From NCBI GenBank assembly GCA_025054715.1, contig JANWYH010000002.1, positions 62,001-126,000 of the forward strand: DNA of 64,000 nucleotides, written 5' to 3'. This DNA comes from Pyrinomonadaceae bacterium. Its GTDB lineage: Bacteria; Acidobacteriota; Blastocatellia; Pyrinomonadales; Pyrinomonadaceae. The notes below the pieces were generated by a model. The model was not told the origin of the DNA. It was given only the letters and a program-made list of their open reading frames with translations, and searched no databases. Of the stretch, positions 18,527 to 28,089 are shown in pieces. Numbering within the stretch: position 1 is the first letter of the stretch; each line of letters begins with the position of its first letter. Made by a program: the position numbers and the translations under genes.

Positions 18527-19497
18527 AAGCTGTCTTTATAAGAGAATTTGGCGGCATTGAAAATCTAGAGATCAGAGAAGTTGAAGAACCTGTCCATCCA
18601 AAAGGAAAAGAGATAATCGTAAGAGTAAGAGCTTGCGGCGTAAATCGTGCAGATATCCTGCAAAGACGAGGACTTTATCCTGCTCCAAAAGACGCACCCC
18701 AAAGAATCCCAGGACTAGAATTTGCAGGTGAAATTATCAAAATAGGCGAAAAGGTTAAAAAGTTTCGTCTCGGCGAAAGAGTCTTCGGTATAACCTCTGG
18801 TGGCGCCCAAGCTGAACTTATAAAAACTCACGAAAGCATTCTGATGAAAATTCCTAATGGCTTAAACTACACAAAAGCTGCTGCCATCGCTGAAGCCTTC
18901 ATAACGGCTCACGACGCTCTGTTTACGCTTTCAAAACTCAAGCGAAACGAAACCGTATTGATTCACTCGGCTGGCTCAGGTGTCGGAATTGCAGCGGTTC
19001 AATTAGCAAAGCTAATAGGAGCTAAAGTTATAGGCACTTCAAGAACAGCAGAAAAGTTAGAAAAATGCGCCAAATTCGGACTCGACGTCCCGATTCTCAT
19101 TAAATCAGATGCAGATTTTGCCGACATTTTAAGAAAACTCGGAGGAGTTGATGTCATATTAGACCTTGTCGGAGCCGCTTATTTCCGACAAAATCTTGAA
19201 AGCCTGAAGAAAAAGGGACGAATCGTTCTCGTAGGACTTGTCGGCGGCGCGAAAACAGAGTTCAATCTAGGAATTGCTCTTTCTAAACGACTTACAATTA
19301 TTGGAACGGTTCTGCGTTCGAGGAGCTTAAAAGAAAAGGCACAAGCAATCAGAAAATTCGAGCGAATGCTTCCATTTTTTGAAGATCGAACCCTAAAACC
19401 TGTCGTTGACAAGGTCTTTAAGGTCTCAGACGTCCGACTTGCCCATGAATACATCGAATCAAACAAAAATTTCGGAAAGGTTATTCTTGAGTTTTAA
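18523..19497 (+). CDS. NAD(P)H:quinone oxidoreductase, zinc-independent MDR family
   Basis: 324 residues of the zeta-crystallin/PIG3 branch: GroES-like N-terminal domain (RACGVNRADILQRRGLYPAP) without the zinc ligands of alcohol dehydrogenases, then the cofactor fold (LIHSAGSGVGIAAVQLAKLIGA). Members reduce quinones with NADPH by one electron or act on enones. It overlaps the M14 gene by ATGA and is probably co-translated with it. The 3' end overlaps a convergent small gene by 17 nt. Confidence 0.92.
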   Translation: MKAVFIREFGGIENLEIREVEEPVHPKGKEIIVRVRACGVNRADILQRRGLYPAPKDAPQRIPGLEFAGEIIKIGEKVKKFRLGERVFGITSGGAQAELIKTHESILMKIPNGLNYTKAAAIAEAFITAHDALFTLSKLKRNETVLIHSAGSGVGIAAVQLAKLIGAKVIGTSRTAEKLEKCAKFGLDVPILIKSDADFADILRKLGGVDVILDLVGAAYFRQNLESLKKKGRIVLVGLVGGAKTEFNLGIALSKRLTIIGTVLRSRSLKEKAQAIRKFERMLPFFEDRTLKPVVDKVFKVSDVRLAHEYIESNKNFGKVILEF

Positions 19498-19696
19498 TCT
19501 TTTTTGATTGTATCCTCTCAGCAACTTCATCTGTAACTATACAAACTCCATTTTGCATCTGTCTTTCTAGCCTCTCAGCCCATGACAAAGCTTCTTCATA
19601 AGTCAAATGATGTGCTACAACCGAATCAAAGGTTATCACGGCCCAACAAGCTTTTTCTAACTCCGACTTCATCTCAATTTGCTCTATTTGCTCCAT
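19481..19696 (-). CDS. Small hypothetical protein (71 aa)
   Basis: A 71-residue acidic protein with a WAVITFDSV strand, a helical LTYEEALSWAERLERQM stretch and a GVCIVTDEVAERI end, i.e. an alternating alpha/beta pattern that looks like a small folded domain. No family is recognised. The ribosome site is weak (AAAAAG). The gene converges on and overlaps the quinone oxidoreductase by 17 nt. Composition argues for a real gene, but confidence is moderate. Confidence 0.5.
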   Translation of the reverse strand: MEQIEQIEMKSELEKACWAVITFDSVVAHHLTYEEALSWAERLERQMQNGVCIVTDEVAERIQSKKIKTQE

Positions 19697-19743
19697 CTTT
19701 TTGAAAATTTATCATAGGTTCGGCAAATCACAAAAACTTTGAC

Positions 19744-19749
19744 TATAAT
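19744..19749 (+). promoter_or_regulatory. Consensus -10 box (TATAAT) 7 nt before the SDR start codon
   Basis: TATAAT at 19744-19749 ends exactly 7 nt before the ATG at 19757, so RNA would begin at or next to the A of the start codon. No -35 close to consensus is found at 17 nt, and no Shine-Dalgarno sequence is present. Confidence 0.55.
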
Positions 19750-19756
19750 TGCAAAT

Positions 19757-20821
19757 ATGGAAAGAACAATCTTTCTTACAGGCTTTCCTGGCTTTATTGC
19801 CGAAAGGCTTGTAAGGCGTTTAGCAAAAGAAAATATTAAATTTTTCCTGCTAGTTCAACCGCAATTCTTTGAAAAAGCTCAGCGATCAATAGAAAAAATT
19901 TCGGCTCTTACTAATACCAACAGAGAAAATTTCTCAGTTTTTCAAGGCGATATAACTAGAGAAAACCTGAGTCTTTCAGAGTCGGAACAAGAAAAGATTT
20001 TTAATGAAACAACTGAGGTTTTCCACCTTGCGGCGATTTATGACTTAGCCGTTAAGAAAGATATAGGCTATCTGGTCAACGTAAAAGGCACTCAAAACGT
20101 AAACGCATTCGTCAAAAAGATTCCCTCTCTTCAACGTTATAACTACGTTTCGACATGTTACGTAGCAGGAAAACGCGAAGGTGTTATTTTGGAAACAGAG
20201 CTTTATCATGAAGCCGGTTTTCGCAATTATTATGAAGAAACAAAGTATTTAGCAGAAGTAGAAGTTGATAAGTTAAAAAACGAGTTGCCGATTACTATTT
20301 TCCGCCCTTCTGTCGTTGTTGGAGACTCAAAGACTGGTGAAACTAGCAAATACGACGGCATTTATTACCTAATTCTTTACTACAGAAGGTTCCCTGCGCT
20401 TCTTAGACTCTTCAATGTTGGCAACGAGATGGTGCGTCTTAATGTTGTTCCTGTTGATTTTGTAGTTGAGGCAATGGCAAAGCTTTCTGAAGATGAGTCC
20501 TCACTAGGAAAGACGCTTGCTTTAGCTGATCCATCGCCATTGACTACAAAAGAAATCTGTGATGCTGTAATAGAAGCGATAAGCGGAAAGAAATCGATTA
20601 TTACACCGCCAGCCGGACTAGTTCGATGGATTCTAAACCTTCCCTTCTCGCCCACAATAACAGGACTGCCGCACTTTGGCGTTCCATATTTTTTTATCAA
20701 GCAAACTTATGATACAAGCATTGCCAATAACCTTCTTTCAAAATACAACATTACTTGTCCAGACTTTAGAAGCTATGTTAAAAATCTAGTTCAGTTTGTG
20801 GAAAAAAATCCTAAACTTTGA
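19757..20821 (+). CDS. Extended SDR / thioester-reductase-like NAD(P)-binding protein
   Basis: 354 residues. Rossmann motif TGFPGFIAERLVRRL at the N-terminus, an FHLAA segment, and NYVSTCYVAG with YYEETK giving the Tyr-x3-Lys pair of extended short-chain dehydrogenases. The fold and the FRPSVVVGDS segment resemble fatty acyl-CoA reductase/thioester reductase (NAD-binding 4) domains. This could fit wax or lipid chemistry with the WS/DGAT gene at 36874, which is speculation. I use the ATG at 19757; a TTG at 19739 would lie upstream of the expected transcription start. Its stop overlaps the cstA start. Confidence 0.82.
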   Translation: MERTIFLTGFPGFIAERLVRRLAKENIKFFLLVQPQFFEKAQRSIEKISALTNTNRENFSVFQGDITRENLSLSESEQEKIFNETTEVFHLAAIYDLAVKKDIGYLVNVKGTQNVNAFVKKIPSLQRYNYVSTCYVAGKREGVILETELYHEAGFRNYYEETKYLAEVEVDKLKNELPITIFRPSVVVGDSKTGETSKYDGIYYLILYYRRFPALLRLFNVGNEMVRLNVVPVDFVVEAMAKLSEDESSLGKTLALADPSPLTTKEICDAVIEAISGKKSIITPPAGLVRWILNLPFSPTITGLPHFGVPYFFIKQTYDTSIANNLLSKYNITCPDFRSYVKNLVQFVEKNPKL

Positions 20822-22545
20822 TCTTGAAGCTATTTTTTCTTATATTTGCTTCGTTTGAAAATATGTTAACTTTCGTGGCAATAATTTTTCTCAGCTGGCT
20901 ACTTTTTGGATACTTTTTTTACGGAAGGTGGATAGCTAAACAGCTGGAACTTGACGACACAAGGATAACGCCTGCCCAAGAAATTAACGACGGCGAAGAT
21001 TACGTTCCTACAAAGCCGTTTTATCTGTTCGGTCAGCATTTTTCGGCGATTGCTGCTGCAGGTCCTATTGCTGGACCTATACTGGCTTGTCAATCTTTCG
21101 GCTGGCTTCCTTGCCTTTTGTGGATAGGGCTTGGCGTGGTTTTGATAGGTGCAGTTCATGACTTTACAACTCTTTTTTCATCGGTCCGACACAAAGCTTG
21201 CTCGATAGCCGAAATTGCCCGAGAAAAAATGGGGCGTCGAGCTGGAAGAGCAATGATGGCTTTTATCTGGATAGCTCTCGTTTACGTAATCATAGCATTT
21301 ACGGACATAACAGCTGGCACTTTTGTATCAGGCGATGAGGCACTTCAAGGCGAAATGAGCTTTAACCCAGGCGGTGCAGTCGCTTTTGCGAGCATAACTT
21401 ACCTAATACTGGCAGTTATTCTCGGTTTTGTTCAGAGATATCTAAATCCGCCCCTTTGGCTTTCGACAATTATATTCGTGCCAGCGGTTTTCTTGCTTTC
21501 CTATCTTGGAACGAAGTTTTCCAATATATTCGTGCTCGATCATACGAGCTGGGCAATTTTGATTTTGATCTACTGCATTGTAGCTTCAATTGTGCCGGTC
21601 TGGTTGCTTTTACAACCGCGTGGCTATCTTGGAGGATTTGTTCTTTACGCGGCACTCGCCGTAGGAGTAATTGGTGTTTTCTTTGGCGGTTACGAAATTC
21701 AACAACCGTATTTCAAAACTTGGGATGCAGGTGGACTAACTGGTGCTCTTTTTCCGTTCCTCTTTGTTACAATAGCCTGCGGAGCCTGCTCGGGGTTTCA
21801 TGGTTTAGTTTGCTCTGGAACTACGTCAAAGCAGATAGAAAAAGAGTCTCACACTCATCCTGTCGGATACGGAGCGATGCTAGCGGAAGGTTTCGTCGCA
21901 TTTATTGCGCTTGTAACAATAATGATAGTCTCGTCTGAAGCCGTTAAAGGAGTTTCACCGGGTAAAATCTACGGTAATGGCATAGGGGAGTTTTTAACCA
22001 TTTTAATTGGAAAAGAGAATCTACCATTCGCGATCACTTTTGGCGCTATGGCTTTTTCAACTTTTGTTTTCGACACTTTAGATGTTTCCTTGCGTCTTGG
22101 TCGTTACATTGTTCAAGAGTTAACGGGGCTTAAAGGTCGTTTCGGCGCCGCAGTTGGAACATTAGCTACAATTATAATTCCGTTTATTAGCATTATTCTT
22201 GCTCCAAGGGGTAGTTGGAACGAATTTTGGACGCTCTTCGGCGCATCAAACCAGCTTCTTGCAGCACTTACACTTCTGTCGCTTACGGTTTGGCTATATC
22301 AGTCAAGAACACGAATAGCCTTTACACTTTTTCCGATGCTCTTCGTCCTTACAATAACCATTTGGGCACTCGGAAGCCTTTTAGTCGGTAACTTCAAAGC
22401 ATCAACAGGCTTAGACATAAAACTGATAAATGGCTTAGCTTCTCTGATTTTAATTTTTCTGGCGACGTTTCTCGTGCTCGCAGCAATAGTGAAAATTAGA
22501 TACGAAAGACGCTTCCAATCAGAAAAGGGCAATGTCAGCGGTTGA
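20818..22545 (+). CDS. cstA: CstA-family peptide/pyruvate transporter
   Basis: Up to 575 residues with about 15 hydrophobic helices. CstA motifs are clear: NDGEDYVPTKPFYLFGQHF, AAAGPIAGPI, GAVHDFTTLFSSVRH and ACSGFHGLVCSGTTSKQI. CstA proteins import pyruvate or peptides during carbon starvation. The start is either TTG at 20818, which overlaps the upstream stop, or ATG at 20860 just before the first helix; neither has a strong ribosome site. It overlaps the next transporter gene by 14 nt, so SDR-cstA-DASS form one unit. Confidence 0.93.
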   Translation: MILKLFFLIFASFENMLTFVAIIFLSWLLFGYFFYGRWIAKQLELDDTRITPAQEINDGEDYVPTKPFYLFGQHFSAIAAAGPIAGPILACQSFGWLPCLLWIGLGVVLIGAVHDFTTLFSSVRHKACSIAEIAREKMGRRAGRAMMAFIWIALVYVIIAFTDITAGTFVSGDEALQGEMSFNPGGAVAFASITYLILAVILGFVQRYLNPPLWLSTIIFVPAVFLLSYLGTKFSNIFVLDHTSWAILILIYCIVASIVPVWLLLQPRGYLGGFVLYAALAVGVIGVFFGGYEIQQPYFKTWDAGGLTGALFPFLFVTIACGACSGFHGLVCSGTTSKQIEKESHTHPVGYGAMLAEGFVAFIALVTIMIVSSEAVKGVSPGKIYGNGIGEFLTILIGKENLPFAITFGAMAFSTFVFDTLDVSLRLGRYIVQELTGLKGRFGAAVGTLATIIIPFISIILAPRGSWNEFWTLFGASNQLLAALTLLSLTVWLYQSRTRIAFTLFPMLFVLTITIWALGSLLVGNFKASTGLDIKLINGLASLILIFLATFLVLAAIVKIRYERRFQSEKGNVSG

Positions 22546-24055
22546 GGAAAATTTGGAAATTCAGCAAGCTTTAAGCCCAGGCGAAGAAAAGTTTGATCGC
22601 TGGCGCAAAAAAGCAGGCTTTTTCCTTGCTCCGACAGTTTTTCTTTTAATTTATTTTTCACCCTTCAATCTCAGTCCTGAAGCCCACAAATTAGCAGCTG
22701 TAATTTCAGCAACAATAATCCTTTGGATTTGCGAATCGCTTCCAATGCCAATAACGGCTCTGACCGCTGCAGCCCTTTGTGTCGTTTTAAGGATTGCTCC
22801 AGCAAAAGAGGTTTTTGCCCCTTTCGCCGATCCACTGATGTTTCTCTTTATAGGATCTTTTATCATTGCCAGAGCAATCTTTCTACATAAAATCGACAAA
22901 CGCTTTGCCTATAGCGTTTTATCGCTGAAATGGATAGATGCCCGCCCTTCACGCATACTCTTCGCTTTCGGTGCAACAACAGCTTTTCTTTCAGCATGGA
23001 TTTCAAACACTGCAACAACAGCAATGATGATGACTTTAGGACTGTCAATCATCTCTTTTATTTTTGAACAAGAAAGAAAATCCGCAGTCAAAATCAATTA
23101 TCAATATGCAACCTCACTGATGTTAATGACTTCTTTCGCGGCTTCAATAGGTGGATTGATGACGCCGATAGGAACTCCACCGAATGTTATCGGCATAGGA
23201 TTCATCAGACAACTAACCGGCTATGAAATCACTTTCTTTAAGTGGCTTTTGATCGGAATTCCTATTGTCTTAACTCTTTACATCTTTCTTTTTTCTTACC
23301 TTAACTTCTTAGCTCCTGCAGGCATTAAAAAGCTAGAAGCAAGTCGAGAACTTCTAAAGTCGGAAAAGCAGAAGCTTGGTAAATGGACGCGCGGACAGAA
23401 ATCTGTTATTGTAGCGTTTCTTACGGCTGTTTTTTTATGGATTTTTTCAGGCTTAGTTGCTCTGATCGCTGGTGAAAATAGTGAAATTTATAAAACAGTT
23501 AATTTGAGATTACCCGAAGCTGTTGGTGCAATTTTGGGCGCTTTTCTGCTATTTATTTTGCCGGGCGACAGAAAAGGCGAAAGGGCAATCACATGGTCTG
23601 AAGCATCGAAAATTGACTGGGGCGTAATTCTGCTTTACGGTGGCGGTTTTTCTCTCGGAGTTCTCTCCTTTCAAACAGGACTTGCTGAAGCTATCGGTAA
23701 AAGCCTAACTTCATTCATACCTTTTGGAAGCGAACTAGGATTACTCATTGTCTCTGCCTTCATCGCCGTATTACTTTCAGAAACAACTTCAAACACGGCT
23801 TCAGCAAACATGGTTGTTCCGGTTGTAATTGCAATTGCGCAAAATCAAGGTATTAACCCCGTAATTCCAGCGCTAGGTGCAACCTTTGCCGCTAGCCTCG
23901 GCTTCATGCTACCTGTCTCAACTCCATGCAACGCAATAGTTTATGGCTCTGGTTACATTCCATTAAAGAAAATGATCAAATACGGACTCCTGCTGGACAT
24001 ATTTGGAACTATTATTGTCATTCTGCTACTTGGCATTGGTCTACGCTTCTTTTAG
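22532..24055 (+). CDS. DASS-family sodium:dicarboxylate/sulfate symporter (SLC13)
   Basis: 507 residues, about 12 membrane segments. Both Ser-Asn-Thr signatures of the DASS fold are present: ISNTATTAMM in the first half and TSNTASANM in the second, with PIGTPPN and PVSTPCNAIVYG following them. These proteins import succinate, malate, citrate or sulfate with sodium. The pair with cstA suggests organic-acid uptake. The ATG lies inside the end of cstA. Confidence 0.92.
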   Translation: MSAVEENLEIQQALSPGEEKFDRWRKKAGFFLAPTVFLLIYFSPFNLSPEAHKLAAVISATIILWICESLPMPITALTAAALCVVLRIAPAKEVFAPFADPLMFLFIGSFIIARAIFLHKIDKRFAYSVLSLKWIDARPSRILFAFGATTAFLSAWISNTATTAMMMTLGLSIISFIFEQERKSAVKINYQYATSLMLMTSFAASIGGLMTPIGTPPNVIGIGFIRQLTGYEITFFKWLLIGIPIVLTLYIFLFSYLNFLAPAGIKKLEASRELLKSEKQKLGKWTRGQKSVIVAFLTAVFLWIFSGLVALIAGENSEIYKTVNLRLPEAVGAILGAFLLFILPGDRKGERAITWSEASKIDWGVILLYGGGFSLGVLSFQTGLAEAIGKSLTSFIPFGSELGLLIVSAFIAVLLSETTSNTASANMVVPVVIAIAQNQGINPVIPALGATFAASLGFMLPVSTPCNAIVYGSGYIPLKKMIKYGLLLDIFGTIIVILLLGIGLRFF

Positions 24056-24060
24056 AGGCT

Positions 24061-24089
24061 TTGCCATCTGCTTAACCTACTAATAAAAT
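24061..24089 (+). promoter_or_regulatory. Predicted promoter of the ABC exporter gene, leaderless arrangement
   Basis: TTGCCA (24061-24066), 17-nt spacer, TAAAAT (24084-24089). The -10 overlaps an upstream in-frame ATG at 24088, and the ATG at 24097 lies exactly 7 nt after the box, so the transcript should begin at that codon. Confidence 0.6.
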
Positions 24090-24096
24090 GAAAATA

Positions 24097-25914
24097 ATGC
24101 CAAAAGAAATAAGAAAACCTCACGAAGAAGAGGAAATAAGTAAAAGTCATGACCTTAAAAATGCAAAAAGACTCCTAAAATACCTCAAGCCTTATCGAAA
24201 AGAAGTAGCACTAACACTTGTAGCAACCCTAGCTCTTAATTTTCTCGCTAGTCTTCAACCTATTTTCACAAAAATTGCTGTTGACGATTTTATAACGCCT
24301 CGCCAAATCAACGGTATATTGCTTTTCGCCTCCGCTTTTTTCCTCGTTTTTCTAGCTAGATTCTCGCTGCAATACTTTCAAGAGCTGCTTTTAAATTCGA
24401 TAGGTCAAAAAGTAATGCTTGATCTAAGAAGTGAAATTTTTGATAAGCTCCAGCGTCAAGAAATTGCGTTTTACGATAAAAACCCAGTCGGCAGAATCAT
24501 TACAAGACTCACATCTGACGTTGATGCTCTAAACGAGCTATTTACAGCGGGCGTTATAGATGTTCTCGGCGATCTAGTTATAATACTCGCCATTGTCGGA
24601 TGGCTCTTTTGGTTAGACTGGTCATTAGCTATAGTCTCTCTGATAATTATCCCACTGCTTTTTATCGCAACAAACTGGTTCCGGAAAAATGCAAGACGCG
24701 GATTCGACCGCGTCCGAACTAGAACGGCAAAACTTAACGCCTTTCTTCAAGAACATATATTAGGCACTCAAATCGTTCAGCTCTTCAACGCTGAAGAAAA
24801 AGTCAAAAGAAAATTTCATCAAGTCAACGACGACTACCGCAAAGCAAACATAGAAACCATTTACTACTATGCGGTCTTTTATCCTCTTGTCGATTTTATA
24901 GGCGCGGTCGGAATAGCCTCCTTGATCCTTTTCTTTGGCTTTAGTGTCATCACTCAATTTTCTGCTCACAGCACAAGCCTTACAATCGGAACACTTGCCG
25001 CCTTTATTCAATATTCTGGCTTGCTTTTTCAACCAATAAGAGACCTATCTGACAAATTTAACGTTTTCCAAGCTGCCATCGTCGCTTCACATAGAATTTT
25101 TCTTCTACTTGACTTACCAATCCAAATTCAATCTCCCTCAGTTCCCAAGAAGAAAGGTAAAGCTCTCGGAAAAATCGAATTCCAAAACGTATGGTTCGCT
25201 TATAATGAAGGAGAATGGGTGCTGCGTGATGTCTCCTTCAAGATTGAACCCGGCGAATCTGTAGCTTTAGTTGGAGCAACTGGCTCAGGAAAAACTACCG
25301 TCACAAACTTGCTAATGCGCTTCTACGACGTAAAGAAAGGAAGAATACTCGTTGACGATGTTGATGTAAGAGATTGGGATTTGAAGTCTTTAAGAGAAAA
25401 TTTCGCTGTTGTTCTACAAGACGTCTTTCTCTTTTCTGGCACAATCAAAGACAACATCCGTTTAGGTAACGAGCAGATAAACGACTTACAAATAATTCAA
25501 GCTGCAGAAGAAGTTAAAGCCGACGAGTTTATAAGAAGTCTTGAAAAAGGTTATGACACCAAAATCAAAGAGCGTGGCGCTGGACTTTCAGTAGGTCAAA
25601 AACAGTTGATCTCGTTTGCCCGTGCTTTAGCCTTCGATCCAAAGATCCTAATTCTTGACGAAGCAACAAGCTCCATTGACACAGAAACTGAACAGTTAAT
25701 TCAGCAGGCTACGATGAAACTCCTGAAGAAGAGAACTTCAATCATCATTGCACATCGACTTTCCACAATAAAAAATTGCAATAAGATCTTGGTCTTTCAT
25801 CACGGAGAATTAAAAGAAACAGGAAGTCATGACCAACTACTTGCAAAAAAAGGCATTTACTGGAAGCTTTATCAACTCCAATACTCCGAACAAGCCTTTT
25901 CTACTGGAAATTGA
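24097..25914 (+). CDS. ABC exporter, fused permease and ATPase (MsbA-like)
   Basis: About 605 residues: six-helix transmembrane domain (roughly 40-320) then the nucleotide-binding domain with Walker [11 protein letters not shown]-loop QDVFLFSG, signature LSVGQ, Walker [13 protein letters not shown] and H-loop AHRLST. As a half-transporter it should work as a homodimer exporting lipids, peptides or drugs; the cargo is not evident. I take the ATG at 24097 because the -10 box of the predicted promoter overlaps the earlier ATG at 24088. Confidence 0.93.
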   Translation: MPKEIRKPHEEEEISKSHDLKNAKRLLKYLKPYRKEVALTLVATLALNFLASLQPIFTKIAVDDFITPRQINGILLFASAFFLVFLARFSLQYFQELLLNSIGQKVMLDLRSEIFDKLQRQEIAFYDKNPVGRIITRLTSDVDALNELFTAGVIDVLGDLVIILAIVGWLFWLDWSLAIVSLIIIPLLFIATNWFRKNARRGFDRVRTRTAKLNAFLQEHILGTQIVQLFNAEEKVKRKFHQVNDDYRKANIETIYYYAVFYPLVDFIGAVGIASLILFFGFSVITQFSAHSTSLTIGTLAAFIQYSGLLFQPIRDLSDKFNVFQAAIVASHRIFLLLDLPIQIQSPSVPKKKGKALGKIEFQNVWFAYNEGEWVLRDVSFKIEPGESVALVGATGSGKTTVTNLLMRFYDVKKGRILVDDVDVRDWDLKSLRENFAVVLQDVFLFSGTIKDNIRLGNEQINDLQIIQAAEEVKADEFIRSLEKGYDTKIKERGAGLSVGQKQLISFARALAFDPKILILDEATSSIDTETEQLIQQATMKLLKKRTSIIIAHRLSTIKNCNKILVFHHGELKETGSHDQLLAKKGIYWKLYQLQYSEQAFSTGN

Positions 25915-25939
25915 ATTTGTCTTAAAAGTGTATTAAAAT
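25911..25939 (+). promoter_or_regulatory. Predicted promoter of the sigma-factor gene
   Basis: TTGAAT (25911-25916), 17-nt spacer, TAAAAT (25934-25939). The -35 box overlaps the stop codon of the ABC exporter. The ATG at 25950 follows after 10 nt, leaving at most a few nucleotides of leader and no Shine-Dalgarno sequence. Confidence 0.55.
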
Positions 25940-25949
25940 TGCTTACGAA

Positions 25950-26927
25950 ATGGATTCATCACAAATAATTCACTCTAATTTTCAGTCCTGTAAAGAAAAA
26001 ATTTTACAGATTTATGAATCCTGCCGCCAGAAAAAACCTCAATACAATGTAACTTATCAGCAGTTTGAAGAAAGGATACAAAAAAGCATCTACAAGTATT
26101 TTAAAGAAAAATCTCTGAGTCTAGCAGAACTAAATCAGCTTCTTGAAGAACTACACAGTGAAGATCTTTACCTCTCCATCGCTTGTGCAAACGGAGACGA
26201 ACAAGCATGGTGGGATTTTGATAAAGAATATCGTTCTTATCTGGAAAAAATAGCTTTAAAACTAACCAAAAATCAAACTGACGCTGAAGAAGTAGTAGAA
26301 AATCTTTACGCTGAGCTTTACGGAACTACGTTAAAAGAAGGGCAAAGAGTGTCAAAATTTCTGACCTATAGTGGCCGAGGATCGCTTCGTGGATGGCTCA
26401 AAGTCATAATACAAAACTCCCTGGTTGACCTACATAGAGCTTTTGAAAATATATCCTCAGTAGATGAAATAATCGAAAAAATCGGCGAGAGTGCAACTAA
26501 CTTTCTTATTTGCGGCAATCAAGAAAAAGAATTAGAAGACGAAACACTCAAAAAACTAGAGTACAAGAAGTACCTTAAAATGGTTTTTCAAGCGCTAGAA
26601 AAAGCTTTTTTATCACTTAGCAACGAAGAAAAACTTTTGCTCTGCTACTACTACAAAGAAAACTTGAAATTAAGAGAAATTGCAAAGCTTGCTGAATCAC
26701 CTGTGTCCCCTCTGAAAAGATTGTTTCAAAGACATAATAAAAAAGCAGGTCGCATCCATGAATCAACTATAATGCGATGGTTAGAGAAGACTTACAAGAA
26801 AGTTCACAAAAATTTTCGTAATGAACTTAAAGCACTCAATCTGAAACCAAAAGAAATAGAAGTTTGTCTTAGAGTTATTACAGAAGACTTTAAACGCTTT
26901 TCTCTTGAAAATTTGTTATCTTTTTGA
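25950..26927 (+). CDS. Sigma-70 family (ECF-like) RNA polymerase sigma factor
   Basis: 325 residues, longer than a usual ECF sigma (about 190). Region 2 lies near 75-165 (ANGDEQAWWDF, NQTDAEEVVENLYAELYG, GRGSLRGWLKVIIQNSLVDLHR), and region 4 near 215-270 (LSNEEKLLLCYYYKENLKLREIAKLAE helix-turn-helix). An extra 70-residue N-terminal helical region and about 50 C-terminal residues are unassigned. It is followed 100 nt later by a small zinc-finger protein of anti-sigma type, so the pair may act as regulator and regulator-binding partner. Targets are unknown. Confidence 0.8.
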   Translation: MDSSQIIHSNFQSCKEKILQIYESCRQKKPQYNVTYQQFEERIQKSIYKYFKEKSLSLAELNQLLEELHSEDLYLSIACANGDEQAWWDFDKEYRSYLEKIALKLTKNQTDAEEVVENLYAELYGTTLKEGQRVSKFLTYSGRGSLRGWLKVIIQNSLVDLHRAFENISSVDEIIEKIGESATNFLICGNQEKELEDETLKKLEYKKYLKMVFQALEKAFLSLSNEEKLLLCYYYKENLKLREIAKLAESPVSPLKRLFQRHNKKAGRIHESTIMRWLEKTYKKVHKNFRNELKALNLKPKEIEVCLRVITEDFKRFSLENLLSF

Positions 26928-27027
26928 ATATTCCATCTGAGGATGATGCATCTTGCTCGATTTTTGTTAAAAAACATGGCAAATTTGAAAGAAAAATAAG
27001 TCTTGCTTTTTGGGGGAACAAAGATAA

Positions 27028-27390
27028 ATGGAAAAAATGGATGGATTCGAAAACCTTCTGAGAGCATATTTGGCGGCATCTTTTAACTCCTCCGAAGAAA
27101 ATGATCATTTAGACGAAGACATGATAAACGCGCTGATAGAAAAACGACTAAGCCAAAAAGAACAAAAGCCCATCTTAGAACACTTAATGAATTGCGCTTT
27201 TTGCCGCCATCTAACAGCACAAATTATAAGGCTTGATTTTAACCTTCTCGAAGAAACTCCTCTACTCGAAACTACGCCAAGCTTTTCAGAAAGAATTACA
27301 CAATTCTTATCAAATCTCCTTCAACCGTCTTTAGCACCCATCGAAGCTTTTGGAGAAAAAAAGGAAGAAGAAGAAAAAGAAAAAAAATAG
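27028..27390 (+). CDS. Small zinc-finger (ZAS-type) anti-sigma-like protein without membrane segment
   Basis: 120 residues. HLMNCAFC gives the HX3CX2C zinc motif of zinc-associated anti-sigma domains, preceded by a helical LDEDMINALIEKRLS segment typical of zf-HC2 proteins. Unlike many ZAS proteins it has no transmembrane helix or periplasmic sensor; it ends in a Lys/Glu-rich tail encoded by an A-rich tract. It should therefore be a cytosolic binder of the adjacent sigma factor. GGGGGAA about 8 nt upstream is a plausible ribosome site; the next in-frame ATG is three codons on. Confidence 0.72.
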   Translation: MEKMDGFENLLRAYLAASFNSSEENDHLDEDMINALIEKRLSQKEQKPILEHLMNCAFCRHLTAQIIRLDFNLLEETPLLETTPSFSERITQFLSNLLQPSLAPIEAFGEKKEEEEKEKK

Positions 27391-27419
27391 GAAAGAGATT
27401 TTTGATGAATTCCGCTTTT

Positions 27420-28007
27420 CTATTTCTTCTCTTCAACAAAAACCATCGTTTTTGCTACTTCGATCCATCGTCTTTGAGCTTCCTCGAAACCCTTTATCAA
27501 AGAGTCTGCGATATCTACCGAAAAAGAAATTGTACTCTGTTCGGACTGATTCTTTCCTACAACCTCACTAAATTCATGTAATTGTTTGTGAATAAAATTC
27601 ATCCAAGCATTTTGCATTTGCGAAATGCCTTCTAAAAGATTTTTAGAGTAGCTTTTCATTGAAACGCTATCACTAGAAGCTGATTCCACAACGAAAATTT
27701 GCTTTGTTAATATTTCGATCCACTTTTTTTGCAATTTGAGAAAACCTTCAGAGCCTTCCCTTATGAAATCTAACAACATATCTAAAACATCACTCTTGAA
27801 ACCAGCAAGCTGTGAAATCAGTTTCAGAGTAAGCTCGGTTTGTTTTATGTTTGCCTCTATCCAGATCGCTTGTAGTTCTAACATCCCATTGAATACATCC
27901 TGAACTACTGTTGCAGTTTTCTGATTAGCTTCTTTTTCAGTCCTATCTTGTTTCCTGCTTTCCTCTCTTGTACGACTTGGTTTTAGGCTCTTTCTTCTAC
28001 TACTCAT
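27420..28007 (-). CDS. Phasin-like protein with four GxxxxQxxW repeats
   Basis: 195 residues; a basic, charged N-terminus (1-35) and then all-helical sequence without Cys. The segment G-x4-Q-x2-W occurs four times, with W at 49, 96, 135 and 181, each inside an amphipathic helix ending in (I/N)xxxKQ or similar. This resembles phasins, small helical proteins that coat polyhydroxyalkanoate granules. It lies 82 nt downstream of a second phasin-like gene on the same strand and near phaR, which supports the role. Sequence identity to known phasins cannot be judged here. Confidence 0.7.
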   Translation of the reverse strand: MSSRRKSLKPSRTREESRKQDRTEKEANQKTATVVQDVFNGMLELQAIWIEANIKQTELTLKLISQLAGFKSDVLDMLLDFIREGSEGFLKLQKKWIEILTKQIFVVESASSDSVSMKSYSKNLLEGISQMQNAWMNFIHKQLHEFSEVVGKNQSEQSTISFSVDIADSLIKGFEEAQRRWIEVAKTMVFVEEKK

Positions 28008-28044
28008 ACCTTCATTTTCCTAGATGAATCTCAATTAAAAAAGA

Positions 28045-28072
28045 AACCCGCCGACACTTGGTCGAGCGGGTT
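28045..28072 (-). terminator. Intrinsic terminator after the 28090 phasin gene
   Basis: On the minus strand AACCCGC-T-CGAC pairs with GTCG-GCGGGTT (11 bp with one bulged T) around a 5-nt loop, followed by TTTCTTTTTT. It lies 18 nt past the stop of the 28090 gene and 38 nt before the second phasin-like gene, so it may separate or attenuate the two. Confidence 0.85.
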
Positions 28073-28089
28073 CCTTCTGAGGAGGGAGT

